A DNA stretch of 64,000 nucleotides. It comes from Microdochium bolleyi. Its lineage: Eukaryota; Ascomycota; Sordariomycetes; Xylariales; Microdochiaceae. Both the position numbers and the translations under genes were made by a program. Shown in pieces: positions 32,519 through 43,300 of the stretch (position 1 is the first letter of the stretch; each line of letters starts with the position of its first letter). The stretch spans positions 1 through 64,000 of the forward strand of contig KQ964279.1 in the NCBI GenBank assembly GCA_001566295.1, given 5' to 3'. Under the pieces are notes generated by a model, which was not told the origin of the DNA, searched no databases, and saw only the letters and a list, made by a program, of their open reading frames with translations.

Positions 32519-33434
32519 GGTGATGGCTGCTGAATACTCTCCCCGCACTGCGAGCGAATCTCGCGACTTTCCGGTGCTGTTTTGCCGGCGGCAACGATGT
32601 TGACGATGTTGACGAGCCGCGGTGAGATTGAAAGGGAAAACGCCACGGCCGAGCTGACGCTGATACCCTGGCCGTTCCTTGATTCTCACAAGCCAGCCGA
32701 GGTAATTACGACAAGGCTGACCGGGCCTGTCAGCACTTGTGATCCCTGCTTCACTCAAAAGGCCGCCCCCACAGGCAGCCAATGAGCATCGCGACACGTC
32801 CCGTCGCGGTCACGCCAGTACGCGTGTGTGCTCGAGCAGACAGCGAGATCTATTGTAAAGTGGTCTTGATAATTCCAGAAGATTGGCGATTCGATGCTGA
32901 TGTTTCATCGAGTTTATCTGAACTCGCACTGGGTAGCTCGTTGGAAAGCCAGATGGTCGCGAGGTAGCAGAACAAATCAACATGCAGCTGAAAACACGAA
33001 GAATCACAATGGCAGTCGCCCAAAATTGAAGAAATAGTGAAAAATAGACCGCTCTCTGCAAAGCTCCTGCATGCAAGTCAAGAGCAGATCACAAGTCTCT
33101 GAGTTTTGCCAGGGCGCAGAATCAAGGCTTCAAGGTATGCTGTGCTAGAGTTGGTTCATGGTAAGCTGCGGCTGCAGCCGACCACTTGAGGCCAGATCAC
33201 ATCAGATTCCGAGCACGAGCAGATGGTGGCAGTGGCAGTGGCAGTGGCAGTGAGAATCATCATAGACTGCTACCTGATCTGCTGTTGGCCATCTAGACCC
33301 GACACTTTTGCTCTCTATTGCACACAACTCGTCTCATTCGATCAAGGTCGAACGCCAAACCACAAATACTCCGGAACGCCTCGCATCTCCAGAAAAGCAA
33401 ACGTCGCCAGCCAGAAATCCAGACTACGAGACAA
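32519..33434. other. Intergenic with a short microsatellite
   Basis: 916 bp between the thioesterase 5' end and the 3' end of the MYND/RNase H gene. Four exact GTGGCA units lie at 33226-33249. No gene seen. Confidence 0.55.
33226..33249. repeat. (GTGGCA)4 microsatellite
   Basis: Four tandem exact copies of the hexamer GTGGCA in intergenic DNA. Confidence 0.9.
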
Positions 33435-35819
33435 TTACAACAGCCCGCACAGCGCCAGGACCACCTGGTTCGAGTCCGTCTCCCCATTGACATCCCCTAT
33501 GTATCCCAGACGGCCCTGGCCGACCTTGGCCAGCGCCACCGCCGCCTGCGTAAAGTCATCCTCGTGCGTATACCACATCCCCGACGGCCCTACATGCTTC
33601 AGATATACTGCCTTGGCACTGTATGTCGGCGGCAGCTTCCCACACGTGTCCGGGTGGCCGACAGCGGTGCGCCAAAGCCGGAGGTTCGTGCGCTCGTAGC
33701 TGCCGCGCTTCCAGGGCAGCCCGAGGGTGCCCATCAGCCGGTCAAATTGTCCCCCAGCCACAGAACTGCTGAACTGCCCGGCCAGAATCACGGTCGCTCC
33801 AGCGTGGAGCCGGTCGAGGACAGCCTCGCGCAGCGCCTGGCGATGGGTGATGGCAGCGTCGGCGATCAGGATCACAGTCGAGAGGGGCGTGCGCGACAGC
33901 TCCTCGAGCGCGGCCTCACAGGATGAGACCCGCTCAAATGTTGTCCTAGACGCAATGCTCGAGATGAGGTTGGCATGGATGTCGTTGAAGAGGTGCTCGT
34001 TCTCGATGAGCAGGGCGAGCACATTCGGCCGTTGCGGAGTCGCATCAGAGACCACGTCTGTGAACTCGGCGACTGACTGTGGCCGTGTGCTTGCCGCCTT
34101 GGCGGCTGCGTCAGCCTCCATGTTGAGCTCCCGGGCAATCTTCCAAAACTCCACGGACAGACCCTCGTCTTTCGCCGCCTCAATCTGGCCGAGGAGCAGA
34201 TCCCACAGATCCTGGTTCTTGACGGTCTCGCCATTCTGGAGCTTCCAGTCGCTCGACAGCCATGCCTTGCTCCACCGGGTCGCGCCGTCCACGACATATG
34301 CCGAGTCGGTTGCGATTACCAGACTGCGGAAGCCTTCGCCGACCCAGTTGCACTCTCGCAGCGCCGCAATCGACGCACGGAGCTCGGCGCGGTTGCTCGT
34401 TGCGACAGCACTGTCACCAGCTGGGCCCCTCTCCTCGAGCCTCGCCGAGATTACACTGGCCTGAGTCGAGAACCCGGCCATCGAGGTACAGAAGCTGGGG
34501 TTGTTGACGACCGCCCAGCCTCCGGACGGACTCTGCTGCCCATTGTTTGTGCACGCGCCGTCAACAAAAACCAGCGCCTGCGTCGAATCGCTGCGAGATA
34601 CAAAGCGATGGAGACCGAAACCGTCGATGCTGGCGTGCTTGAAGAGCTGCTGTGGCGTGGCGAGGGGGAACCTGAACAATGTCGGAAACACGGCACCGGT
34701 CGCGTGCCTCTTCTCGGCGACGTGTGGCGGTGCAGGGGCCATCGTCCTGGGCATCGGCCTAGGCGTGTAGACGGTGGTGAACTTGGGAGCGACCTCGGTG
34801 TCGGCCATGCCAAGGGCGTCCTCGGACTCTTCCCAGGCGCGCTTGCCGTGGATGCAGGCCAGGGCGGCCTCTTCTGGGGAGCCCATGGACGAGTAGGATG
34901 GCGGGCTGATGTCGGCATCGTTGAGGAGGGTGTCCCAGAAGTAGGGGTTCATGTCCTGCACCTTTGTGCACAGCATGCTGAACTGTTTCGCGAGCTTGTC
35001 CGAGATGGTCTGGGCAGCGATCTGGTCTCGCCTCGAGACGCGCTCCGAGATGACCTGGCCGATGCGGCGGTCGAAGGTGGGGTCGGCGGGGAAGCCGTCG
35101 TCATGCTCGTACTCTGAGACGTCGATGAGCATGCGGACCTTGAGGAGGGCGAGGGCGGCGGCGTGGTCGAGGTCCATGTGCTCGAGGAGGACGGCGGAGA
35201 TGGACTCGAGGGGGTCGGCGCCGCGAATGTCGAGGTACGGGGCCGCCATGTCGTCCCAGTCGTAGCGGGGGTCTGCCATGGCGTGAGCCCACCACTTGAT
35301 GAAGTCGTAGCAGTCCTGCTCGCGGCCGAGGCGGAGCATAAGGTAGGGGATGGTCTGGCGGACGCCGAGGGTATCCTTGCGGCAGAGGCGCAGCATGTCG
35401 AGGCCGTGCTCGAGGGCGTGCTGGACGGCGTCGCAGGTGTCGACGCGGAGGAGGGCCTCCATGGCGTTGTGGCGGGCGAGCATGTAGGGGCGGGTCGGGG
35501 TGAAGCCCCAGAAGCGGCCGGCGGCCGAGTTGAAGACGTCTGGGGGCGCGTCGAAGTCGCCGGGGCGGGCGCGGAGGAGGGCCTCCTCGGCATCGAGGCT
35601 GTTGCGGAACTTTTTGATCTTGTTGCAGTCGGCCTTGTGGGATCTGCGGTGGGCGGCCTGGTGGGTGGTAGAGCAGTAGGAGACGACCTTGCAGCCGCTG
35701 CAGCGCATGAGGCCGGCAGTCGAGGCACAGCAGGCGAGGGCACAGCGCGGCGGGGAGATGGTGTTGGCGAGGAGCATGCGCTGCAGCTCGGCGGACCTCG
35801 AGTCCCAGTGAGGGTTCAT
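33435..35819 (-). CDS. MYND zinc finger / RNase H fold fusion protein
   Basis: One uninterrupted frame of 794 aa from ATG 35819. Residues about 26-65 form a MYND finger (CALACC, RCSGCKVVSYCS, HRRSHKADC). About 70-350 is the helical region usual in fungal MYND proteins. Residues about 414-576 are an RNase H type I domain with all four acidic residues in place: Asp 420 in VFVDGAC, Glu 479 in SNRAELRAS, Asp 505 in ATDSAYV and Asp 570 in MEADAAAKA. The final ~200 residues (from RPNVLALLIENEHL to the end) form an alpha/beta domain resembling ThuA/glutamine-amidotransferase-like folds. RNase H cuts RNA in RNA-DNA hybrids. A MYND-RNase H combination in one chain is unusual; either it is a genuine fusion or two adjacent genes share a frame. 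No stop or splice signal separates the parts. Confidence 0.85.
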   Translation of the reverse strand: MNPHWDSRSAELQRMLLANTISPPRCALACCASTAGLMRCSGCKVVSYCSTTHQAAHRRSHKADCNKIKKFRNSLDAEEALLRARPGDFDAPPDVFNSAAGRFWGFTPTRPYMLARHNAMEALLRVDTCDAVQHALEHGLDMLRLCRKDTLGVRQTIPYLMLRLGREQDCYDFIKWWAHAMADPRYDWDDMAAPYLDIRGADPLESISAVLLEHMDLDHAAALALLKVRMLIDVSEYEHDDGFPADPTFDRRIGQVISERVSRRDQIAAQTISDKLAKQFSMLCTKVQDMNPYFWDTLLNDADISPPSYSSMGSPEEAALACIHGKRAWEESEDALGMADTEVAPKFTTVYTPRPMPRTMAPAPPHVAEKRHATGAVFPTLFRFPLATPQQLFKHASIDGFGLHRFVSRSDSTQALVFVDGACTNNGQQSPSGGWAVVNNPSFCTSMAGFSTQASVISARLEERGPAGDSAVATSNRAELRASIAALRECNWVGEGFRSLVIATDSAYVVDGATRWSKAWLSSDWKLQNGETVKNQDLWDLLLGQIEAAKDEGLSVEFWKIARELNMEADAAAKAASTRPQSVAEFTDVVSDATPQRPNVLALLIENEHLFNDIHANLISSIASRTTFERVSSCEAALEELSRTPLSTVILIADAAITHRQALREAVLDRLHAGATVILAGQFSSSVAGGQFDRLMGTLGLPWKRGSYERTNLRLWRTAVGHPDTCGKLPPTYSAKAVYLKHVGPSGMWYTHEDDFTQAAVALAKVGQGRLGYIGDVNGETDSNQVVLALCGLL

Positions 35820-37141
35820 TGCGGTGGTGGCCGTGAGAGGGCGTGGAGCGGGATGGGCGGGTGAGCGAGTGTCGGAGCCCTCGCTGGTGTCGCCAGTCAC
35901 CCTGCGGGCGATGCTGTGATGACGGAACGGACGGGGTCGAGGAGGGAGAGGAGAGGGGACGAGGGGAGCCTAAAGGGGACGACGGCCGACGACGACGACG
36001 GCAACGACAACGGCGACGACGACGACGAGACAAGGGACCGGTGGGTGGGTCTGGCGCTTGGAAGCAGTGCGAGCGGGCGACTGCGGAGGCGGGAGGGCGG
36101 GTGCAGGTGGAGAGGGGCGGCACCCGCAGCCGGGGAAGGGACAAGCAAGTCCCAGCGGCAGGGGCCCCTGCTCGAGGCCCTCGCCCACGGCGCGGGCTGG
36201 CGCCTCGAGGAGCGGCCGGAGCGATGGCCGGGCGTGGGAGAGGGACCGGTCAGCTGGGAGGGCGCGCGCAGGCCTGGGAGGGTTCGCGAGGGCGCTGACC
36301 GGTGCGCGTGGCCGGGGCCCGGTGAGCACCCCAAGGCTCCCCAGGGCCGGGCTGGCGACTGCCCGGCTGCCCCTCGCCTCAGCGGTCACCTGCGCGCCGG
36401 GGCACATGCAGTGCCGTGCTGGCCGTGGCCGGGGACGGCGCGCTGCAGGCCACACAAGGAAAACAAAGCACAGAGTTCAGGACGCCTCAGGCAGATGGCA
36501 GATGGGGGGAGGGATCCATCCTGGCCCTGGCGTGTTGCCCGAGTGCATTGCATCGAGCGCCCCGGCAGCACCGCATTGGTCCGGTCCAGCCTGCTCGACT
36601 GCCGCGAGCGGGGAGCGCCCTCCAGGGCTCGACGCTGGGCACTGCTGCTGGCCCGGCCGCCAATGGGATCGCCGCCCTGCCATCCCTGCCCTGCTATCGG
36701 GGACGGGATCGTGGTGAGGGGCTTGGCACGGGCCGTCGCCCGCAGGATCCAAGGTTGTCGTGTGCACGCGTGCAGCTGCTGCGCAGGCTCCTGGTGCCGC
36801 CGGGGAGGGCAGTGCGGTCGCGATGGCTTCGTCGGGGCTGCTGTCGCACTCGACAACCAGAGTTGATTGTGCCTTGCTTGTGCCTCAGGCATCGACAAGC
36901 GCCATCGCTCCTTCCGAGGGGAACCTGGAGGATTGAGTTTGGGCAGGCGCGTGTCCCCTGCCCAGCTCATCGTGACGTGCTCGACTCCGGGCCCCACTGT
37001 TGCAAACGGTCAACCGCTCATCGAGCTCACCTGTCTCTCACCTCGAGCTCACCAGCAAGGGCCTCCAGCTGTCGTCCGTCGTACCCGTTTCTGATTCTCA
37101 ATCATCTCGAACTCATCTCCATGCCCACCACATCCACCACA
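35820..37141. other. GC-rich bidirectional 5' region
   Basis: 1.3 kb between divergent starts of the MYND/RNase H and OsmC genes. A (GAC)n-rich tract runs about 35979-36029. Long frames on both strands here are by-products of high GC content; they have no motifs. Confidence 0.55.
35979..36029. repeat. Imperfect GAC trinucleotide tract
   Basis: A run of GAC units with a few interruptions, in noncoding DNA upstream of two divergent genes. Confidence 0.7.
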
Positions 37142-37684
37142 ATGTCTGCCCTCCGCTCCCTCCAGCCCGTGGCCCGCCGCCTCGCCCGCCCGGCCCTCCG
37201 CACCAGCACGGCAGGTGTCCCCCGCCGCCTGCTCAACACCGACTCGGCGCCCGTCCTCTACTCGACCCGCGCAAAGGCCGTCGGTGCCCGCGTCGGCCAC
37301 ATCGAGGGCGATGACCTCAACGTCGACCTTACCATGGCCAAGGCCCTCGGCGGCACCGGGGACAAGGGCAAGACCAACCCGGAGGAGCTCTTCGCCGCCG
37401 GCTACGGCGCCTGCTTCCAGTCCGCCATGAACGCCGTCGCCTCCAGCATGGGCACCAAGATGCCCTCTGCCCGCGACGACAGCGTCGTTGAGACCACCGT
37501 CCACCTCGTCGGCGACATGAAGACCCTCGACATGGGCCTGCGCGTCGACATGAAGGTCAAGGTCAAGGGGCTCGAGAAGGATGAGCTCGAGAAGATCGTC
37601 GCCAAGGCCAAGGAGGTCTGCCCCTACTCGCGAGCGACCAAGGGCAACGTCACGACCAACATCGAGGTGGTGCACTTTGACTGA
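37142..37684 (+). CDS. OsmC/Ohr-family peroxiredoxin-like protein, probably mitochondrial
   Basis: Single exon, 180 aa from ATG 37142 (context CACAATGTC); an in-frame ATG at 37121 would add seven residues. An Arg-rich, acid-free N-terminus (RSLQPVARRLARPALR) predicts a mitochondrial presequence of about 30-40 residues. The Ohr fold follows with both redox cysteines: Cys 91 in AAGYGACFQSA and Cys 160 in KEVCPYSRATKGN. Ohr enzymes reduce organic hydroperoxides with a dithiol partner such as lipoylated proteins, which fits a mitochondrial site. The family is of bacterial type but common in fungi. Confidence 0.92.
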   Translation: MSALRSLQPVARRLARPALRTSTAGVPRRLLNTDSAPVLYSTRAKAVGARVGHIEGDDLNVDLTMAKALGGTGDKGKTNPEELFAAGYGACFQSAMNAVASSMGTKMPSARDDSVVETTVHLVGDMKTLDMGLRVDMKVKVKGLEKDELEKIVAKAKEVCPYSRATKGNVTTNIEVVHFD

Positions 37685-38071
37685 TCAAGATATGTTAGGC
37701 CGCGGGGGAAATGTATAATACTGTCTAGCGTGGGGCAAATGAACAAAAATAGAACAGTTGAAATCGCAGTCGACACGAGTCCGGATTTTTCTAGTGTTGC
37801 AGAGTTGGAAGTGAAACGCAGCCTGGTGGTGTCGGGACAGCTCGTCTGCACAGGGCTGATGCGACCAAGCTAGGAATTCTCCATGACGAGATGATGATTG
37901 CGGGTGGGGGTCTCGCGGTGGAAAATGACTGATAGTAGCAACTTAGGCCCACGCGAGAGTGTATATAGTGCCGGCCCGTTCCGTGTGGATCGTCTCGTTG
38001 CTTCGCGTACAACGACTGACGACCAAAGAATCCACCAGAGGAAGCTGGTCGTAATAAGCTACTCTCTTGAA
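37685..38071. promoter_or_regulatory. Promoter interval of the SDR gene
   Basis: 387 bp. A TATA box GTATATAG lies at 37961-37968, about 105 bp before the ATG at 38072. The left part is the 3' UTR of the OsmC gene. Confidence 0.6.
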
Positions 38072-38840
38072 ATGACAGACAAGACGCCTGCCCTGTTCGT
38101 CGTCGGCTCCGGTCCAGGCATTGGCCGCGCCGTGGCCAAGCTCTTCTCCTTCAGGCGGTACGCAAAAGTTGCCCTCTTCGCCAGGAATACCGAGCAGCTC
38201 AAGGCCGACCAGGAGGCAGTGTCCTTCGAAAACGAGGTTCAAGTCAGGACATATCCCGTCGACGTCACTGACACAGCCGCCCTCCTCGATGCCCTCGACC
38301 AGGCCGAGAAGGACCTTGCCAGCAAGCCGCAGTGTCTCTTCTACAACGCCGCGCGGGTCCAGCCCTCCCCACTTCTGGAGCACGATGTCAAGGAGATCGA
38401 GTACGACTTCAAGGTCGGTCCCCTTTTCCGCACTGTTGCCCACGAGAGCCACACGCGCATGTATTTGCTAACGACCCAGCATCATCCAGATCAACGTCTC
38501 GGCACTGTACATCGTCGCGCAGCGGTACATCCCACACCTGCTTACCCTCGCCTCCCAGGACCCCTCCGGCAGGCCAGCGCTCATCGTGACCAGCTCTGAC
38601 CTGCCCAAGGAGCCGAACCCGGGTGTCTTTGCTTTGTCCCTCGTCAAGGCGGCGCAGCGGAATCTGATGCAGAGCCTGGCGATGACGTATGGCGGAAAAG
38701 GAGTGCATCTCGGGGTTATCAACGTCGGCGGGCCCGTTTCCCGGGATCACGAGGTGTGGAATCCAGACAACATCGCGGACAAGACGTGGGACTGGTGCGA
38801 GGCGGCTAGGGGAAGGGCGAGCTTTGAGGTGGACATCTGA
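38072..38840 (+). CDS. Short-chain dehydrogenase/reductase-like protein lacking catalytic Tyr
   Basis: Exons 38072..38413 and 38490..38840 (intron 76 nt, GTCGGT...ATCCAG) give 230 aa. The Rossmann start FVVGSGPGIGRAVAKLF has the GxxxGIG nucleotide motif; VDVTD marks the adenine pocket and FYNAA the NNAG-like stretch. The serine strand is LIVTSSD. Where SDRs have YxxxK, this protein reads LSLVK (within FALSLVKAAQRNL), so Lys is kept but Tyr is Leu. The C-terminal substrate part is short. This may be a non-catalytic or altered SDR; a fungal subfamily with the same replacement is likely, but that is from memory of family patterns. Confidence 0.8.
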
Positions 38841-39051
38841 AGGGCGTGTCATGCTCAAACATTGGCACGCCCGCTTCTGGCTGCCTTGGCTCAGTCGTCG
38901 TTCGTCCGTGGCCCGCAGCACAGTATCACAAATGTTTCATACATCATATCGTATCGCTAGGCATAGCGGGGATAGTGCGCCAATATTGGTGTATCATAAG
39001 CTCTGTTGAAGAGCATAATGTAGAGTAGAACGATATCATAAACTGAAAGGA

Positions 39052-40627
39052 CTAGACCTTGCTCGCCGGCTCGGCCTTCTCGTCAGCAATCCCGTCCGCT
39101 GCGCCGCTATCAGACGCAGACTCCGGCGCGAGCTCCTTGCGGCCTTGGATCTCCCAGATCGAAACCGCGGCCGGGACCAGGCTGACTGTCCAGAAGACGA
39201 CGTTGATGACGGTCGTGTAGAAAGGGGAGAATTTGCTGCATCACATGTAAAGTCAGTCACCATCATCATTTCTCTCTCTTCATTTCCAGCTTCGACCAAG
39301 AGAGCACAAAGAAGCGACTCACCTGCTGCTGATCCCAAAGGACGCACACTGGCCCCAGCTCTCCACGCCCCTCAGCAGGCCCGTGTACCGACTCAGCTCG
39401 CTCGTGCCGTCTCCGATCGTGCCGACCAGGAAGTAGAGGTAGTTCTGCACCAAGTTGCCGATGGTCTGGAGCATGATGTAGACGCCAAAGGCCCGCCCGA
39501 ACCCGGGCGAGGCCCAGTCGAGCGTGGCGGGCTTCTGCTGCTCGAAGCCGTGCTGGACGACCATGACCCAGATCCAGAGCAGCGTGAAGGGCCCCGCGGA
39601 CGCGATGAAGCCGTAGCGCAGGCGGGTCTTGACCGAGAGCCGGTCCGAGTCGAGGAAGATGCCGAACAGGATGCAGGCGAGCGTACCCGTGATGGCGGAG
39701 AGGAAGGACGCCAGGGCGCGCGCGCGGACGGAGAAGTAGAGCGTGAGGAAAGTCGAGGCGTAGCCCTGTGAGGAGAAAAGGTTATCAGCTTATTTTTGCT
39801 CTTCCTCTGTGTGCCAAAGGGGGTTACTCACCCAGTAGAACCAGCATGAGAAGAAGATGGGCAGCAGCAGCCCAATCTCCCTCGTCGAGACCGTCTTCCA
39901 CAGCCTGCGCAGCTGCTCGACCGCGGGCGTCGGCGGGTCCACGACAATCTTGCTCCCGTCGCTGCGCACCGCCTTCTCCGGCGGCGACAGCAGGAAGCTC
40001 AGCAGCGCAGCCATGGCCTGCAGCGCGACAAAGACCAGGATCGTGACGTAAGAGACCTTGCCCGCGGCGGCATTGTTCGCGTTCAGGCCGAGGTTGATGG
40101 CGCCGCCGATGAGCTGCCCGCTGTTCTTGAAGCCGAGCCAGAGCGCGAGGTACCGCCCGCGCATCGAGTGCTGGGGGTACGAGAGCACAATGGCGCCCTC
40201 GGCGGCCCAGTAGAGGCCCGCCGAGATGCCGCAGATGACGGCGCCCAGGATGACGAACCACTCGGTGCCGTAGCGGTTGTTCTGGTACAGGGCCGCCGAG
40301 TAGATGGACCAGCCCAGGGTGCCCGCGATGAGCGTCTTCTTAACGCCAATCCAGTTGACGAAGACGGGCGACAGGATGCAGAAGAGGCCCATGAAGCCGA
40401 AGACGAGCGAATTGCCCGCGTTGACAAGGTACGGCTCCAGCGCGCCACCGGCGCCGAGCGAGTTGTTTGCGTTCTGTGAGGTCAAAGAAAAAAAGATCAG
40501 TCGCGGCTCAAAGGTGTGATCGCACAAGGGGAATACGCACCCAGAGACCGGGACCGAGCAGTGCAATGAAGCCGGCGATGATCATCTGCGCCAGCACGCT
40601 GCGGTAGAAACCGCCCTTGGTCGCCAT
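39052..40627 (-). CDS. UNC93-like MFS transporter
   Basis: Four exons, 40627..40541, 40473..39832, 39765..39323 and 39235..39052, encode 451 aa with about 11-12 helices. The first exon codes for the TM1 start MATKGGFYRSVLAQMIIAGFI and ends at PGLW; the next opens with NANNSLGAGGALEPYLVNA, typical of fungal UNC-93/DUF895 proteins (the LGxGG segment). Other marks are GVKKTLIAGTLGWSIYSAAL, GAVICGISAGLYWAAEGAI and the RGRYLALWLGFKNSGQLIGGAINL block. The substrate is unknown; fungal members are predicted solute or lipid-related transporters. Tail is acidic and short. Confidence 0.88.
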
Positions 40628-41317
40628 CGTGCCGAGTACAGGTGCCGATTGTGTCCTGTCTTGTGAGGATATGCTCTTGCAATCTCTACAGGCTCTACTG
40701 TCATTGACCGTGGAGAGCAGGCGTGGTGTTGCAAGGTCAAAAGATCTAGTCGGAGCCCCCCGAGAGTCGAGAAGTAGCAGCCATCAAGTCGGAGCGGAGC
40801 CGAGGTGGCCAGCGGTCCGATGGTCGAGATTGGCGAAAAACTTGCTGTAAGCAGATGGCGTGATGCCGATGGCGCAATTCCGGTCATGATGGACCCCTGG
40901 CGAAAGCCCGCAAAACGACTGGTTCGTGTAGTTCAGCTCATCAAGAGGGCCGGAGCAATCTGCCCAGTGACCAGCCCGGACCTGTCTGGACGCTGGTTCT
41001 CGGTCCTGCAATGCTTGATCACCACGTGCGCTTCACGTGGTACTTAATCACGATATTGGTTCGTTCATCCGGGACGCATGGTCTTCATGAAGCAGGTAGC
41101 CGTCTCGGCCGGTCGGCCGGGACTCCGCTGTCGGAGTTCTCCAGGCCGGCGGCTCCGCTTGTCATCCTCTGTTTCCACCAGACAGCTCCAGAAAAAAAAA
41201 AGATTAGCGTGTCCCTTATCTGCCACATCAGGAGCAGAACTAAGGGGCTATACACGACAACTGTCTTTTAGTCAGGAGTTTAAAGTGACGGTCGTCCCTT
41301 GCGAATTCGTTCGACGT
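40628..41317. other. Intergenic, no gene seen
   Basis: 690 bp between the UNC93-like start and the truncated carboxylesterase. A homopolymer run of ten A lies near 41192. The C-terminal two thirds of the esterase were looked for here and not found. Confidence 0.55.
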
Positions 41318-41903
41318 CTATTGAGCTACGCGCACAAGCCAGACTCCATCGATTGCCCAGACTATCACGGGGGCTAGTCTGGCTTTGGAGGTGGTCCCGG
41401 GCTTGGACCAGATGTTGAGGGTCAGGCAGTCCTCGCTCTGTGTGTGGTTGGTTGCAGTCGTGCTGAAGAGGCTGCTGAAGACGCCACCGTACTGTGGTGT
41501 CCTGCCAGGGTACGGGAAGAGCTTTGCTGGGTTCTGAGGACAGCCGGGGGCTCCTGAGCGCATGTATTGTCAATTTTCACTGCACGAGACACATCTTCTT
41601 GAGCGGGGTGCGCACATAGTCGTATGCGGCAAGATCGCCTTGTGCCTCTGAGGCCTTGGGCGGTGCGAAGCGTAGATCGCCTACGGGTGCCGCAGCATAC
41701 GGTATGGAGAGCCATTCACACACATCGCCGGACGGCTGTGGTGTGCCGTGGCCAACGATCTGGCCCTTGCGAACGTGGGCAACGCAGCGAGCCGTCGGGT
41801 TGCCGAATGAGCTGCCTGTCTCGCTGCTCTGAGGGACTGCATTGGCCGAGACCAGCTTTGCCCAAAGGGCGAGCGAGGTCAGCACGTGCATAGTCTTTGT
41901 CAT
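41318..41903 (-). pseudogene. Type-B carboxylesterase, N-terminal fragment only
   Basis: Minus-strand frame from ATG 41903 starts with a signal peptide (MTKTMHVLTSLALWAKLVSANA) and shows the opening of a type-B carboxylesterase/lipase: GHGTPQPSGDVCEWLSIPYA, PVGDLRFAPPKAS, then, after a change of frame near 41570, GAPGCPQNP and the SEDCLTLNIWSKP block with APVIVW. A 45-nt intron (donor GTCTCG, acceptor GGAG) could join the two frames. The sequence then runs into a stop at 41318 right after VWAIDGVW, before the oxyanion-hole GGG motif and the GESAG serine. About 370 residues of the usual ~550 are missing, so it is a truncated copy unlikely to be active. Confidence 0.7.
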
Positions 41904-42419
41904 CGGAGTAGTGCTATGGTCCTTTGAGCAGGACATGAGCGATAAGATGCGTGTGGAACGCTTAAAGTTGTATAGGAGTAAATACGCATATGCATGTTTA
42001 GAAGATCGTAGGAATGGCAGCTGCGTGACAGGCGTATTCGCTGTGGAGCCAACGGCAGACCGCCGTTTGAAGAGCCCAGCCTGAATTATCCTGACTGATG
42101 ATTACTCCATGTTGCATCGAATTCAACGGTGCCGGGTCCGGGGTATGTAAGTGTCGCCGTTGTGCGTCATACCGTTCGTCCATACATTTCTCTAAGAGAA
42201 AGATCCACGCCATGCACTTTTCAAGGGTCTTACTGCGCAAGTCAGGGTAAAGTCGGAGCAAAGTCTTGTCTTGGCCCGCACGTGAACAAGGTTGACAGGC
42301 GTGCGCCAGTCGCGGGTACAGGTCGCAAACATGTCTTGAGTCGCGCACGACGATTCAGCAGACTGATCACCTCGCGAGCCCCAACGCTACGTGACAGCCA
42401 CCTTATACTCCATCTTCTT
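41904..42419. other. Intergenic, no gene seen
   Basis: 516 bp between the esterase fragment and the 3' end of the trypsin gene; no motif-bearing frame. Confidence 0.5.
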
Positions 42420-43300
42420 TCAGACCCTGTTCTCGTTGATCCAGTCGACAAACAACCCGACGCGCGTGTACACGCCGTAGAACTCGGGCCGGGCGCAGCC
42501 AAAGCCCCAGGACACGAGGCCGATGAGAACCCCGGACGCGGCGTCGATAATGGGGCCGCCCGAGTCACCGTTGCACGAATCCTGGCCGCCCTCGGGCAGC
42601 CCCGCGCAGAACATGCTGTCAATGATCTTAGGGAGCTGCGGGTTCTTGAGATACGCGGCGGCGCAGGTCGCGCGGTCGACGACAGGGACGCTGACCTGTT
42701 GCAATTCGTTGGCCAAGGCGGCACCCTCGGCAATTCGTCCCCTGAGCGTGAGCGGGAGTGTGTCAGTAAGAAACTCGCTCGGGCGGGGTGTCTGGTATGC
42801 ACTCACCATCCGGCAACAGTGGTTAGCGTACCGTCTTCGGGGTCGGAGCCCTGGAAGGGCAGCACGGCATAGCCGATCGTTGAGCTCGCCTCGATCGGCG
42901 CGTCGAGGTGCCACACCGATATATCGGAGTCGATCAAGGTCCTGTTCCAATCCGGGTGCGACACAACCTTGGAAACTCCGACGACCGTGCCTCCAGATTC
43001 CCGGTCCAGTGAGCCGGCCCGGACGCCATAGGCAGTGAGATTTGCGTTGCTGGAGCAGTGGGCAGCCGTAAGGATGGTCCTGGCGTCGAGCAGGACGCCG
43101 CCGCAGTTGTGCCTGCCACCCTCGATCACGCTGACGATATAGGGGAACTCACCCGCGGCAGCGGTGGTTCCGTTGACGATCTGCACCGAGGAGAAGCCCC
43201 CGCCCTCAGTCTGGCGGCGGGCTCCGGAGGGGGTCGGCGCGGCAGCAGCGAGAGCAGGAAGAATCGCCAAAATAGCGGCTAGCTTGAAGTTGGGCGACAT
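42420..43300 (-). CDS. Secreted trypsin-like serine protease (S1 family)
   Basis: Exons 43300..42807 and 42741..42420 (intron 65 nt, GTGAGT...GCTCAG) encode 271 aa. A signal peptide (MSPNFKLAAILAILPALAAA) precedes a short propeptide and the mature start IVNGTTAAAGEFPYIV. The triad is complete: His 81 in LTAAHC, Asp 126 in IDSDISVW and Ser 225 in CNGDSGGP. Asp 219, six residues before the serine, is the chymotrypsin Asp 189 equivalent, so cleavage after Arg/Lys is expected. Six cysteines can form three disulphides. Trypsins of this type are enriched in plant- and insect-associated ascomycetes. A TATA box (AATATATAC on the plus strand) lies at 43426-43434. Confidence 0.93.

Noticed and set aside
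33435..35900. Start of the MYND/RNase H gene at 35900
   Set aside because: That codon is GTG; the first ATG is 35819.
35820..37120. Several long frames on both strands, up to 316 codons
   Set aside because: GC-rich DNA without stops gives long frames; Arg/Pro/Gly-rich products, no motifs, overlapping on both strands.
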